Positions 31,400-46,684 of a DNA stretch of 64,000 bases are shown here, piece by piece (within the stretch, counting starts at the first letter, position 1; every line of letters starts with the position of its first letter). The notes under the pieces were generated by a model, which saw nothing but the letters and a program-made list of their open reading frames with translations, was not told the origin of the DNA and did no database searches. This DNA comes from Bugulina stolonifera (lineage: Eukaryota; Bryozoa; Gymnolaemata; Cheilostomatida; Bugulidae): NCBI GenBank assembly GCA_935421135.1, contig OW285196.1, forward strand, positions 186,001 through 250,000. Direction: 5' to 3'. A program made the translations under genes and the position numbers.

Positions 31400-33054
31400 G
31401 GAATACATTGGATACATAGAAGACATAGAAGGCAAAGAATGCATAGAATGCATTCGATGTAATCTATGCACTCTATGCGTAGAATACATAGATTGCATTC
31501 TATGCATTTGATGCATAGAATACATTGAATACATAGAAGGCATTGTATGTAATCAATGTATTTTATGCATTCTATGCATAGAATACATAGATTGCATTCT
31601 ATGCAGAGAATACATTGATCACATAGAATGCATTCTATGCACTCTATGCATTCCATAGAATACCTAGATTGCATTCTATGCATTCTTTGCATAGAATACA
31701 TAAAAGACATAGAATGCATAGAATGCATTCCGTGCAATCTATGCACTCTATGCATAGAATACATAGATTGCATTCTATGCATTCTATGCATAGAATACAT
31801 GGAGTACATTGAATACATAGAAGGCATTGTATGTAATAAATGTATTTTATGCATTCTATGCATAGAATACATAGATGGCATTCTATGCATAGAATATATT
31901 GATCACATAGAATGCATTCTATGCACTGAATGCATAGAATGCATAGGTTGCATAGAGTGGATTCTATGCATTCTATGTATTCTATGCATTCTCTGTATTC
32001 TATGCATTCTATGTAGTCTATGCATTGCGTAGAACATATAGATCGCATTCTATGCACTCTATGCATTCCATGTAATCTATGCACTCTATGTATTCTATGC
32101 ATTCGATGCATAGAATACATTTTATGCATAGAATGCATAGAATACATGTACATTGATCACATAGAATGCATTCTATACACTCTATGCATTCCATGTAATC
32201 TATGCATTCTATGCATAGAATACATAGATTCCATTCTATGCATTCTATGCATTCTATGCATAAAATACATAGAAGACATAGAATGCATAGAATGCGTTCC
32301 ATGTAGTCTATGCACTCTATCCATAGAATACATAGATTGCTTTCTATGCATTCTATGCATCCGATGCATAGAATACATAGAATGCATTGTATGTAATCGA
32401 TGTATTTTATGCATTCTATGCATAGAATACATAGATTGCATTCTATGCATGGAATACATTGAATACATAGAATGCATTCTTTGCATTATATGCATTGAAT
32501 GCATTCTTTGCATTGAATGCATAGAATGCATAGGATGCATAGGGCGCATTCTATGCATTCTATGTATTCTATGCCTAGAATACATAGATTGTATTCTATG
32601 CATTCTATACATAGAATACATAGAAGACATAGAAGACATAGAATACATAGAATGCATTGTATGTAATCAATGTATTTTATGCATTCTATGCATAGAATAC
32701 ATAGATTGCATTCTATGCATGGAATATATTGAATACATAGAATGCATTCTTTGCATTATATGCATTGAATGCATAGAATGCATAGGATGCATAGGGCGCA
32801 TTCTATGCATTCTATGTATTCTATGCCTAGAATACATAGATTGTAATCTATGCATTCTACGCATAGAATACATTGATCACATGGAATGCATTCTATGCAC
32901 TCTATGCATTCCATGTAACCTATGCATTCTATACATAGAATACATAGATTGCATTCTATGCATTCTATGCATAGAATACATTAAATACATAGCAGACATA
33001 GAAGACATAGAATGCATAGAATGCATTCCATGTAACCTATACACTCTATGCATA

Positions 33055-33073
33055 GAATGCAATCTATGTATTC
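33055..33073 (-). other. 19-bp micro-inversion with loss of one unit
   Basis: The segment GAATGCAATCTATGTATTC is the reverse complement of 36,014-36,032 in the homologous block. The inversion is accompanied by loss of one 9-bp unit. Confidence 0.8.
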
Positions 33074-36000
33074 TATGCATAGAACACATTGAATACATAG
33101 AAGACATAGAAGACATAGAATGCATAGAATGCATTCCATGTAACCTATACACTCTATGCATAGAATACATAGTATGCATTCTATGCATTCAATGCATAGA
33201 ATACATAGAGTACATTGAATACATAGAAGGCATTGGATGTAATCAATGTATTTTATGCATTCTATGCATAGAATACATAGATTGCATTCTATGCATAGAA
33301 TATATTGATCACATAGAATGCATTCTATGCACTGAATGCATAGGTTGCATAGAGTGCATTCTATGCATTCTATGTAATCTATGCATTCTATGTATTCTAT
33401 GCATTCTATGTAGTCTATGCATTGCGTAGAACACATAGATTGCATTCTATGCACTCTATGCATTCCATGTAATCTATGCACTCTATGTATTCCATGCATT
33501 CGATGCATAGAACACATTTTATGCATAGAATGCCTAGGATGCATAGGGCGCATTCTATGCATTCTATGTATTCTATGTCTAGAATACATAGATTGTATTC
33601 TATGCATTCTACGCATAGAATACATTGATCACATAGAATGCATTCTATGCACTCTATGCATTCCATGTAACCTATGCATTCTATACATAGAATGCATAGA
33701 TTGCATTCTATGCATTCTATGTATAGAATGCATAGAGTACATTGAATACATAGAAGGCATTGTATGTAATAAATGTATTTTAAGCATTCTATGCATAGAA
33801 TACATAGATTGCATTCTATGCATAGAATATATTGATCACATAGAATGCATTCTATGCACTGAATGCATAGAATGCATAGGTTGCATAGAGTGGATTCTAT
33901 GCATTCTATGTATTCTATGCATTCTCTGTATTCTACGCATTCTATGTAGTCTATGCATTGCGTAGAACATATAGATCGCATTCTATGCACTCTATGCATT
34001 CCATGTAATCTATGCACTCTATGTATTCTATGCATTCGATGCATAGAATACATTTTATGCATAGAATGCATGGAATACATGTACATTGATCACATAGAAT
34101 GCATTCTATACACTCTATGCATTCCATGTAATCTATGCATTCTATGCATAGAATACATAGATTCCATTCTATGCATTCTATGCATTCTATGCATAAAATA
34201 CATAGAAGACATAGAATGCATAGAATGCGTTCCATGTAGTCTATGCACTCTATCCATAGAATACATAGATTGCTTTCTATGCATTCTAAGCATCCGATGC
34301 ATAGAATACATAGAATGCATTGTATGTAATCGATGTATTTTATGCATTCTATGCATAGAATACATAGATTGCATTCTATGCATGGAATACATTGAATACA
34401 TAGAATGCATTCTTTGCATTATATGCATTGAATGCATTCTTTGCATTATTTGCATTGAATGCATAGAATGCATAGGATGCATAGGGCGCATTCTATGCAT
34501 TCTATGTATTCTATGCCTAGAATACATAGATTGTATTCTATGCATTCTATGCATAGAATACATAGAAGACATAGAAGACATAGAATACATAGAATGCATT
34601 GTATGTAATCAATGTATTTTATGCATTCTATGCATAGAATACATAGATTGCATTCTATGCATGGAATATATTGAATACATAGAATGCATTCTTTGCATTA
34701 TATGCATTGAATGCATAGAATGCATAGGATGCATAGGGCGCATTCTATGCATTCTATGTATTCTATGCCTAGAATACATAGATTGTAATCTATGCATTCT
34801 ACGCATAGAATACATTGATCACATAGAATGCATTCTATGCACTCTATGCATTCCATGTAACCTATGCATTCTATACATAGAATACATAGATTGCATTCTA
34901 TGCATTCTATGCATAGAATACATTAAATACATAGCAGACATAGAAGACATAGAATGCATAGAATGCATTCCATGTAACCTATACACTCTATGCATAGAAT
35001 ACATAGTATGCATTCTATGCATTCAATGCATAGAATACATAGAGTACATTGAATACATAGAAGGCATTCTTTGCATTATATGCATTGAATGCATTCTTTG
35101 CATTGAATGCATAGAATGCCTAGGATGCATAGGGCGCATTCTATGCATTCTATGTATTCTATGTCTAGAATACATAGATTGTATTCTATGCATTCTACGC
35201 ATAGAATACATTGATCACATAGAATGCATTCTATGCACTCTATGCATTCCATGTAACCTATGCATTCTATACATAGAATACATAGATTGCATTCTATGCA
35301 TTCTATGCATAGAATACATAGAGTACATTGAATACATAGAAGGCATTGTATGTAATAAATGTATTTTATGCATTCTATGCATAGAATACATAGATTGCAT
35401 TCTATGCATGGAATACATTGAATACATAGAATGCATTCTTTGCATTATATGCATTGAATGCATTCTTTGCATTGAATGCATAGAATGCATAGGATGCATA
35501 GGGCGCATTCTATGCATTCTATGTATTCTATGCCTAGAATACATAGATTGTATTCTATGCATTCTATACATAGAATACATAGAAGACATAGAAGACATAG
35601 AATACATAGAATGCATTGTATGTAATCAATGTATTTTATGCATTCTATGCATAGAATACATAGATTGCATTCTATGCATGGAATATATTGAATACATAGA
35701 ATGCATTCTTTGCATTATATGCATTGAATGCATAGAATGCATAGGATGCATAGGGCGCATTCTATGCATTCTATGTATTCTATGCCTAGAATACATAGAT
35801 TGTAATCTATGCATTCTACGCATAGAATACATTGATCACATGGAATGCATTCTATGCACTCTATGCATTCCATGTAACCTATGCATTCTATACATAGAAT
35901 ACATAGATTGCATTCTATGCATTCTATGCATAGAATACATTAAATACATAGCAGACATAGAAGACATAGAATGCATAGAATGCATTCCATGTAACCTATA

Positions 36001-36502
36001 CACTCTATGCATAGAATACATAGATTGCATTCTATGCATTCTATGCATAGAACACATTGAATACATAGAAGACATAGAAGACATAGAATGCATAGAATGC
36101 ATTCCATGTAACCTATACACTCTATGCATAGAATACATAGTATGCATTCTATGCATTCAATGCATAGAATACATAGAGTACATTGAATACATAGAAGGCA
36201 TTGGATGTAATCAATGTATTTTATGCATTCTATGCATAGAATACATAGATTGCATTCTATGCATAGAATATATTGATCACATAGAATGCATTCTATGCAC
36301 TGAATGCATAGGTTGCATAGAGTGCATTCTATGCATTCTATGTAATCTATGCATTCTATGTATTCTATGCATTCTATGTAGTCTATGCATTGCGTAGAAC
36401 ACATAGATTGCATTCTATGCACTCTATGCATTCCATGTAATCTATGCACTCTATGTATTCCATGCATTCGATGCATAGAACACATTTTATGCATAGAATG
36501 CC

Positions 36503-39500
36503 TAGGATGCATAGGGCGCATTCTATGCATTCTATGTATTCTATGTCTAGAATACATAGATTGTATTCTATGCATTCTACGCATAGAATACATTGATCAC
36601 ATAGAATGCATTCTATGCACTCTATGCATTCCATGTAACCTATGCATTCTATACATAGAATACATAGATTGCATTCTATGCATTCTATGCATAGAATACA
36701 TAGAGTACATTGAATACATAGAAGGCATTGTATGTAATAAATGTATTTTAAGCATTCTATGCATAGAATACATAGATTGCATTCTATGCATAGAATATAT
36801 TGATCACATAGAATGCATTCTATGCACTGAATGCATAGAATGCATAGGTTGCATAGAGTGGATTCTATGCATTCTATGTATTCTATGCATTCTCTGTATT
36901 CTACGCATTCTATGTAGTCTATGCATTGCGTAGAACATATAGATCGCATTCTATGCACTCTATGCATTCCATGTAATCTATGCACTCTATGTATTCTATG
37001 CATTCGATGCATAGAATACATTTTATGCATAGAATGCATGGAATACATGTACATTGATCACATAGAATGCATTCTATACACTCTATGCATTCCATGTAAT
37101 CTATGCATTCTATGCATAGAATACATAGATTCCATTCTATGCATTCTATGCATTCTATGCATAAAATACATAGAAGACATAGAATGCATAGAATGCGTTC
37201 CATGTAGTCTATGCACTCTATCCATAGAATACATAGATTGCTTTCTATGCATTCTATGCATCCGATGCATAGAATACATAGAATGCATTGTATGTAATCG
37301 ATGTATTTTATGCATTCTATGCATAGAATACATAGATTGCATTCTATGCATGGAATACATTGAATACATAGAATGCATTCTTTGCATTATATGCATTGAA
37401 TGCATTCTTTGCATTATTTGCATTGAATGCATAGAATGCATAGGATGCATAGGGCGCATTCTATGCATTCTATGTATTCTATGCCTAGAATACATAGATT
37501 GTATTCTATGCATTCTATGCATAGAATACATAGAAGACATAGAAGACATAGAATACATAGAATGCATTGTATGTAATCAATGTATTTTATGCATTCTATG
37601 CATAGAATACATAGATTGCATTCTATGCATGGAATATATTGAATACATAGAATGCATTCTTTGCATTATATGCATTGAATGCATAGAATGCATAGGATGC
37701 ATAGGGCGCATTCTATGCATTCTATGTATTCTATGCCTAGAATGCATAGATTGTAATCTATGTATTCTAGGCATAGAATACATTGATCACATAGAATGCA
37801 TTCTATGCACTCTATGCATTCCATGTAACCTATGCATTCTATACATAGAATACATAGATTGCATTCTATGCATTCTATGCATAGAATACATTAAATACAT
37901 AGCAGACATAGAAGACATAGAATGCATAGAATGCATTCCATGTAACCTATACACTCTATGCATAGAATACATAGATTGCATTCTATGCATTCTATGCATA
38001 GAACACATTGAATACATAGAAGACATAGAAGACATAGAATGCATAGAATGCATTCCATGTAACCTATACACTCTATGCATAGAATACATAGTATGCATTC
38101 TATGCATTCAATGCATAGAATACATAGAGTACATTGAATACATAGAAGGCATTGGATGTAATCAATGTATTTTATGCATTCTATGCATAGAATACATAGA
38201 TTGCATTCTATGCATAGAATATATTGATCACATAGAATGCATTCTATGCACTGAATGCATAGGTTGCATAGAGTGCATTCTATGCATTCTATGTAATCTA
38301 TGCATTCTATGTATTCTATGCATTCTATGTAGTCTATGCATTGCGTAGAACACATAGATTGCATTCTATGCACTCTATGCATTCCATGTAATCTATGCAC
38401 TCTATGTATTCCATGCATTCGATGCATAGAATACATTTTATGCATAGAATGCCTAGGATGCATAGGGCGCATTCTATGCATTCTATGTATTCTATGCCTA
38501 GAATACATAGATTGTATTCTATGCATTCTACGCATAGAATACATTGATCACATAGAATGCATTCTATGCACTCTATGCATTCCATGTAACCTATGCATTC
38601 TATGCATTCTATGCATAGAATACATAGAGTACATTGAATACATAGAAGGCATTGTATGTAATAAATGTATTTTAAGCATTCTATGCATAGAATACATAGA
38701 TTGCATTCTATGCATAGAATATATTGATCACATAGAATGCATTCTATGCACTGAATGCATAGAATGCATAGGTTGCATAGAGTGGATTCTATGCATTCTA
38801 TGTATTCTATGCATTCTCTGTATTCTACGCATTCTATGTAGTCTATGCATTGCGTAGAACATATAGATCGCATTCTATGCACTCTATGCATTCCATGTAA
38901 TCTATGCACTCTATGTATTCTATGCATTCGATGCATAGAATACATTTTATGCATAGAATGCATAGAATACATGTACATTGATCACATAGAATGCATTCTA
39001 TACACTCTATGCATTCCATGTAATCTATGCATTCTATGCATGGAATACATAGATTCCATTCTATGCATTCTATGCATTCTATGCATAAAATACATAGAAG
39101 ACATAGAATGCATAGAATGCGTTCCATGTAGTCTATGCACTCTATCCATAGAATACATAGATTGCATTCTATGTATTCTATGCATCGGATGCATAGAATG
39201 CATAGAATGCATTGTATGTAATCGATGTATTTTATGCATTCTATGCATAGAATACATAGATTGCATTCTATGCATGGAATACATTGAATACATAGAATGC
39301 ATTCTTTGCATTATATGCATTGAATACATTCTTTGCATTATATGCATTGAATGCATAGAATGCATAGGATGCATAGGGCGCATTCTATGCATTCTATGTA
39401 TTCTATGCCTAGAATACATAGATTGTATTCTATGCATAGAATGCATAGAATACATTGAATACATAGAAGACATAGAATACATAGAGCGCATAGAATGCAT

Positions 39501-40104
39501 TCCATGTAACCTATACACTCTATGCATAGAATACATAGATTGCCATCTATGCGTTCTATGCATAGAATACATAGAATGCATTCTATGCATTCGATGCATA
39601 GAATACATAGAATACATTGAATACATAGTAGGCATTGTATGTAATCAATGTATTTTATGCATTCTATGCATAGAATACATATGATTCTATGTCTTCTATG
39701 TATTCTATGCATTCTATGTCTAGAATACATAGAATACATAGATTGCATTCTATGCATAGAATATATTGATCACATAGAATGCATTCTATGCACTCTATAC
39801 ATTCTATGTAATCTATGCGTTCTATGCATAGAATACATTCTATGCACTCTATGCATTCCATGTAATCTATGCGTTCTATGCATAGAATACAAAGATTGCA
39901 TTCTATGCATTCTATGCATAGAAAATATAGAAGGCATAGAATGCATTATGTGCATAGAATACATATAATTCTATATCTTCCATGTATTCTATGCATAGAA
40001 TACATTGATCACATAGAATGCATTCTATGCACTCTATGCATTCCATGTAACCTATGCATTTTACGCATAGAATACATAGACTGCATTCTATGCATTCTAT
40101 GCAT
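36503..40104. repeat. 3.6-kb satellite block B, copy 3
   Basis: Third copy of the 8,186-11,787 block, at an offset of 28,317 bp. It differs from copy 1 by a single-spacer flip at 39,438-39,440 (AGA for TCT) and a different version of the rearranged segment at 37,734-37,773. Confidence 0.8.
39165..39209 (-). other. 45-bp micro-inversion, duplicated copy
   Basis: The same inverted segment as 10,848-10,892, carried in the third copy of the 3.6-kb block. The shared inversion indicates these two blocks share a more recent ancestor here than either does with the 27,798 copy. Confidence 0.9.
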
Positions 40105-40950
40105 GGAATACATTGGATACATAGAAGACATAGAAGGCAAAGAATGCATAGAATGCATTCGATGTAATCTATGCACTCTATGCGTAGAATACATAGATTG
40201 CATTCTATGCATTTGATGCATAGAATACATTGAATACATAGAAGGCATTGTATGTAATCAATGTATTTTATGCATTCTATGCATAGAATACATAGATTGC
40301 ATTCTATGCAGAGAATACATTGATCACATAGAATGCATTCTATGCACTCTATGCATTCCATAGAATACCTAGATTGCATTCTATGCATTCTTTGCATAGA
40401 ATACATAAAAGACATAGAATGCATAGAATGCATTCCGTGCAATCTATGCACTCTATGCATAGAATACATAGATTGCATTCTATGCATTCTATGCATAGAA
40501 TACATATAATTCTATGTCTTCTATGTATTCTATGCATTCTATGCCTAGAATACATAGAACACATATATTGCATTCTGTGCACTCTATGCATTCCATGTAA
40601 TCTGTGCATTCTATGTATTCTATGCATTCGATGCATAGAATACATTTTATGCATAGAATGCATAGAATACATTGATCACATAGAATGGATTTTATGCACT
40701 CTATGCATTTCATGCAATCTATCCATTCTATGCATAGAATACATAGATTGTGTTCTATGTATTCTATGCATAGAATACATTGAATACTAGAAGACATAGA
40801 AGACAGAGAATGCATAGAATGCATTCCATGTATTCTATGCACTCTGTGCATAGAATACATAGATAGCATTCTATGCATCCGATGCATAGAATACATAGAT
40901 AGCATTCTATGCATCCGATGCATAGAATACATTGAATACATAGAATGCAT

Positions 40951-42072
40951 TGTATGTAATCAATGTATTTTATGCATTCTATGCATAGAATACATAGAAG
41001 ACATAGAATGCATTATGTGCATAGAACACATATAATTCTATATCTTCCATGTATTCTATGCATCATTCTATGCATAGAATACATAGATTACATTCTATGC
41101 ATCCGATGCATAGAATACATAGAATACATAGAATGCATTGTATGTAATCAATGTATTTTATGCATTCTATGCATAGAATACATAGATTGCATTCTATGCA
41201 TGGAATATATTGAATACATAGAATGCATTCTTTGCATTATATGCATTGAATGCATAGAATGCATAGGATGCATAGGGCGCATTCTATGCATTCTATGTAT
41301 TCTATGCCTAGAATACATAGATTGTATTCTATGCATTCTATGCAAAGAATACATAGAAGACATAGAAGATATAGAATACATTGAATGCATTGTATGTAAT
41401 CAATGTATTTTATGCATTCTATGCATAGAATACATAGATTGCATTCTATGCATGGAATATATTGAATACATAGAATGCATCCTTTGCATTATATGCATTG
41501 AATGCATAGAATGCCTAGGATGCATAGGGCGCATTCTATGCATTCTATGTATTCTATGCCTAGAATACATAGATTGTATTCTATGCATTCTACGCATAGA
41601 ATACATTGATCACATAGAATGCATTCTATGCACTCTATGCATTCCATGTAACCTATGCATTCTATACATAGAATACATAGATTGCATTCTATGCATTCTA
41701 TGCATAGAATACATTGAATACATAGAAGACATAGAAGACATAGAATGCATAGAATGCATAGAATGCATTCCGTGTAACCTATACACTCTATGCATAGAAT
41801 ACATAGATTGCATTCTATGCATTCTATGCATAGAATACATGGAGTACATTGAATACATAGAAGGCATTGTATGTAATAAATGTATTTTATGCATTCTATG
41901 CATAGAATACATAGATGGCATTCTATGCATAGAATATATTGATCACATAGAATGCATTCTATGCACTGAATGCATAGAATGCATAGGTTGCATAGAGTGG
42001 ATTCTATGCATTCTATGTATTCTATGCATTCTCTGTATTCTATGCATTCTATGTAGTCTATGCATTGCGTAG
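40951..42072. repeat. 1.1-kb satellite block C, copy 4
   Basis: Fourth copy of the block at 577-1,689, slightly longer through one added AGAATGCAT unit near 41,750. Confidence 0.75.
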
Positions 42073-44890
42073 AACATATAGATCGCATTCTATGCACTCT
42101 ATGCATTCCATGTAATCTATGCACTCTATGTATTCTATGCATTCGATGCATAGAATACATTTTATGCATAGAATGCATAGAAAACATGTACATTGATCAC
42201 ATAGAATGCATTCTATACACTCTATGCATTCCATGTAATCTATGCATTCTATGCATAGAATACATAGATTCCATTCTATGCATTCTATGCATTCTATGCA
42301 TAAAATACATAGAAGACATAGAATGCATAGAATGCGTTCCATGTAGTCTATGCACTCTATCCATAGAATACATAGATTGCTTTCTATGCATTCTATGCAT
42401 CCGATGCATAGAATACATAGAATGCATTGTATGTAATCGATGTATTTTATGCATTCTATGCATAGAATACATAGATTGCATTCTATGCATGGAATACATT
42501 GAATACATAGAATGCATTCTTTGCATTATATGCATTGAATGCATTCTTTGCATTATTTGCATTGAATGCATAGAATGCATAGGATGCATAGGGCGCATTC
42601 TATGCATTCTATGTATTCTATGCCTAGAATACATAGATTGTATTCTATGCATTCTATGCATAGAATACATAGAAGACATAGAAGACATAGAATACATAGA
42701 ATGCATTGTATGTAATCAATGTATTTTATGCATTCTATGCATAGAATACATAGATTGCATTCTATGCATGGAATATATTGAATACATAGAATGCATTCTT
42801 TGCATTATATGCATTGAATGCATAGAATGCATAGGATGCATAGGGCGCATTCTATGCATTCTATGTATTCTATGCCTAGAATACATAGATTGTAATCTAT
42901 GCATTCTACGCATAGAATACATTGATCACATAGAATGCATTCTATGCACTCTATGCATTCCATGTAACCTATGCATTCTATACATAGAATACATAGATTG
43001 CATTCTATGCATTCTATGCATAGAATACATTAAATACATAGCAGACATAGAAGACATAGCATGCATAGAATGCATTCCATGTAACCTATACACTCTATGC
43101 ATAGAATACATAGATTGCATTCTATGCATTCTATGCATAGAACACATTGAATACATAGAAGACATAGAAGACATAGAATGCATAGAATGCATTCCATGTA
43201 ACCTATACACTCTATGCATAGAATACATAGTATGCATTCTATGCATTCAATGCATAGAATACATAGAGTACATTGAATACATAGAAGGCATTGGATGTAA
43301 TTAATGTATTTTATGCATTCTATGCATAGAATACATAGATTGCATTCTATGCATAGAATATATTGATCACATAGAATGCATTCTATGCACTGAATGCATA
43401 GGTTGCATAGAGTGCATTCTACGCATTCTATGTAATCTATGCATTCTATGTATTCTATGCATTCTATGTGGTCTATGCATTGCGTAGAACACATAGATTG
43501 CATTCTATGCACTCTATGCATTCCATGTAATCTATGCACTCTATGTATTCCATGCATTCGATGCATAGAATACATTTTATGCATAGAATGCATAGAATAC
43601 ATGTACATTGATCACATAGAATGCATTCTGTACACTCTATGCATTCCATGTAATCTATGCATTCTATGCATAGAATACATAGATTGTATTCTATGCATTC
43701 TATGCATTCTATGCATAAAATACATAGAAGACATAGAAGACATAGAATGCATAGAATGCGTTCCATGTAATCTATGCACTCTATCCATAGAATACATAGA
43801 TTGCATTCTATGCATTCTATGCATCCGATGCATAGAATACATAGAATGCATTCTATGTAATCGACGTATTTTATGCATTCTATGCATAGAATACATTGAT
43901 TGCATTCTATGCATGGAATACATTGAATACATAGAATGCATTCTTTGCATTATATGCATTGAATGCATAGAATGCATAGGATGCATACAGCGCAATACAT
44001 GCATTCTATGTATTCTATGCATAGAATGCATAGAATACATTCTATGCTCTCTATGCATTCCATGTAATCTATGTGTTCTATGCATAGAATACATAGATTG
44101 CATTCTATGCATTCTATGTATAGAATACATATAATTCTATGTCTTCTATGTATTCTATGCATTCTATGCCTAGAATACATAGAATACTTAGATTGCATTC
44201 TATGCATTCTATGCATCCGATGCATAGAATACATAGAATGCATTGTATGTAATCGATGTATTTTATGCATTCTATGCATAGAATACATAGATTGCATTCT
44301 ATGCATGGAATACATTGAATACATAGAATGCATTCTTTGCATTATATGCATTGAATGCATTCTTTGCATTATATGCATTGAATGCATAGAATGCATAGGA
44401 TGCATACAGCGCATTACATGCATTCTATGTATTCTATGCATAGATTGCATAGAATACATTCTATGCTCTCTATGCATTCCATGTAATCTATGCGTTCTAT
44501 GCATAGAATACATAGATTGCATTCTATGCATTCTATGCATAGAATACATATAATTCTATGTCTTCTATGTATTCTATGCATTCTATGCCTAAAATACATA
44601 GAATATTTAGATTGCATTCTTTGCATTCTTTGCATACAATACATAGAAGACATAGAATGCATCCCGTGCAATCTATGCACTCTATGCATAGAATACATAG
44701 ATTGCATTCTATGTATTCTATGCATAGAATACATATAATACATTGATTACATAGAAGACATTGTATGTAATCAATGTATTTTATGCATTCTATGCATAGA
44801 ATACATAGATTGCATTCTACGCATAGAATACATTGATCACATAGAATGCATTCTATGCACTCTATGCATTCCATGTATCTTATGCATTCT

Positions 44891-45241
44891 ATGCATAGAA
44901 TACATAGATTGCATTCTATGCATTCTATGCATAGAATACATTGAATACATAGAAGACATAGAAGACATAGAATGCATAGAATGCATTCCATGTAACCTAT
45001 ACACTCTATGCATAGAATACATAGATTGCATTCTATGCATTCTATGCATAGAATACATTGAATACATAGAAGACATAGAAGACATAGAATGCATAGAATG
45101 CATTCCATGTAACCTATACACTCTATGCATAGGATACATAGATTGCATTCTATGCATTCTATGCATAGAATACATTGAATACATAGAAGACATAGAAGAC
45201 ATAGAATGCATAGAATGCATTCCATGTAACCTATACACTCT
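44891..45241. repeat. 117-bp tandem subrepeat, three copies
   Basis: A unit of 13 nine-mers (ATGCATAGAATACATAG through CCTATACACTCT) repeats head to tail at 44,891, 45,008 and 45,125, and the next partial unit starts at 45,242. This is an intermediate level of organisation between the 9-bp unit and the kilobase blocks. Confidence 0.85.
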
Positions 45242-46684
45242 ATGCATAGAATACATAGTATGCATTCTATGCATTCAATGCATAGAATACATAGAGTACA
45301 TTGAATACATAGAAGGCATTGGATGTAATCAATGTATTTTATGCATTCTATGCATAGAATACATAGATTGCATTCTATGCATAGAATACATGATCACATA
45401 GAATGCATTCTATGCACGGAATGCATAGGTTGCATAGAGTGCATTCTATGCATTCTATGTAATCTATGCATTCTATGTATTCTATGCATTCTATGTAGTC
45501 TATGTATTGCGTAGAACACGTAGATTGCATTCTATGCACTCTATGCATTCCATGTAATCTATGCACTCTATGTATTCCATGCATTCGATTCATAGAATAC
45601 ATAGAATGCATTCTATGCATTCTATGCATTCTATGCTTTCTATGCATTCTATGCCTAGAATACATAGAATACATAGATTGCATTCTATGCATTCTTTGCA
45701 TAGAATACATAGAAGACATAGAATGCATTCCGTGCAATCTATGCACTCTATGCATAGAATACATAGAATTCTATGTCTTCTATGTATTCTATGCATTCCA
45801 TGCATAGAATACATTGAATACATTCTATGCATAGAATACATAGAATACATTGAATACATAGAAGGCATTGTATGTAATCAATTTATTTCATGGATTCTGT
45901 GCATAGAGTACATAGATTGCATTCTATGCATAGAATACATTGATTACATAGAATGCATTCTATGCACTCTATGCATTCCATGTAACCTATGCATTCTATG
46001 CATAGAATACATAGAAGACATAGAATGCATAGAATGCGTTCCATGTAATCTATGCACTCTATGCATAGAATACATAGAATTCTATGTCTTCTATGTATTC
46101 TATGCATTCTATGCATAGAATACATTGAATACATTCTATGCATAGAATATATAGAATACATTGAATACATAGAAGGCATTGTATGTAATCAGTTTATTTT
46201 ATGGATTCTGTGCATAGAATACATAGATTGCATTCTATGCATAGAATACATAGAATACATTGAATACGTAGAAGGCATTGTATGTAATCAATTTATTTTA
46301 TGGATTCTGTGCATAGAATACATAGATTGCATTCTATGCATAAACTACATTGATCACATAGAATGCATTCTATGCACTCTATGCATTCCATGTAACCTAT
46401 GCATTCTATGCATAGAATACATTGAATACATAGAAGACATAGAAGACATAGAAGACATAGAATGCATAGAATGCATTCCATGTAATCTATGCACTCTATG
46501 CATAGAATACATAGATTGCATTCTATGCATTCGATGCATAGAATACATAGAGTACATTGAATACACAGAAGGCATTGTATATAATCAATTTATTTTATGG
46601 ATTCTGTGCATAGAATACATAGATTGCATTCTATGCATAGAATACATTTATCACATAGAATGCATTCTATGCACTCTATGCATT

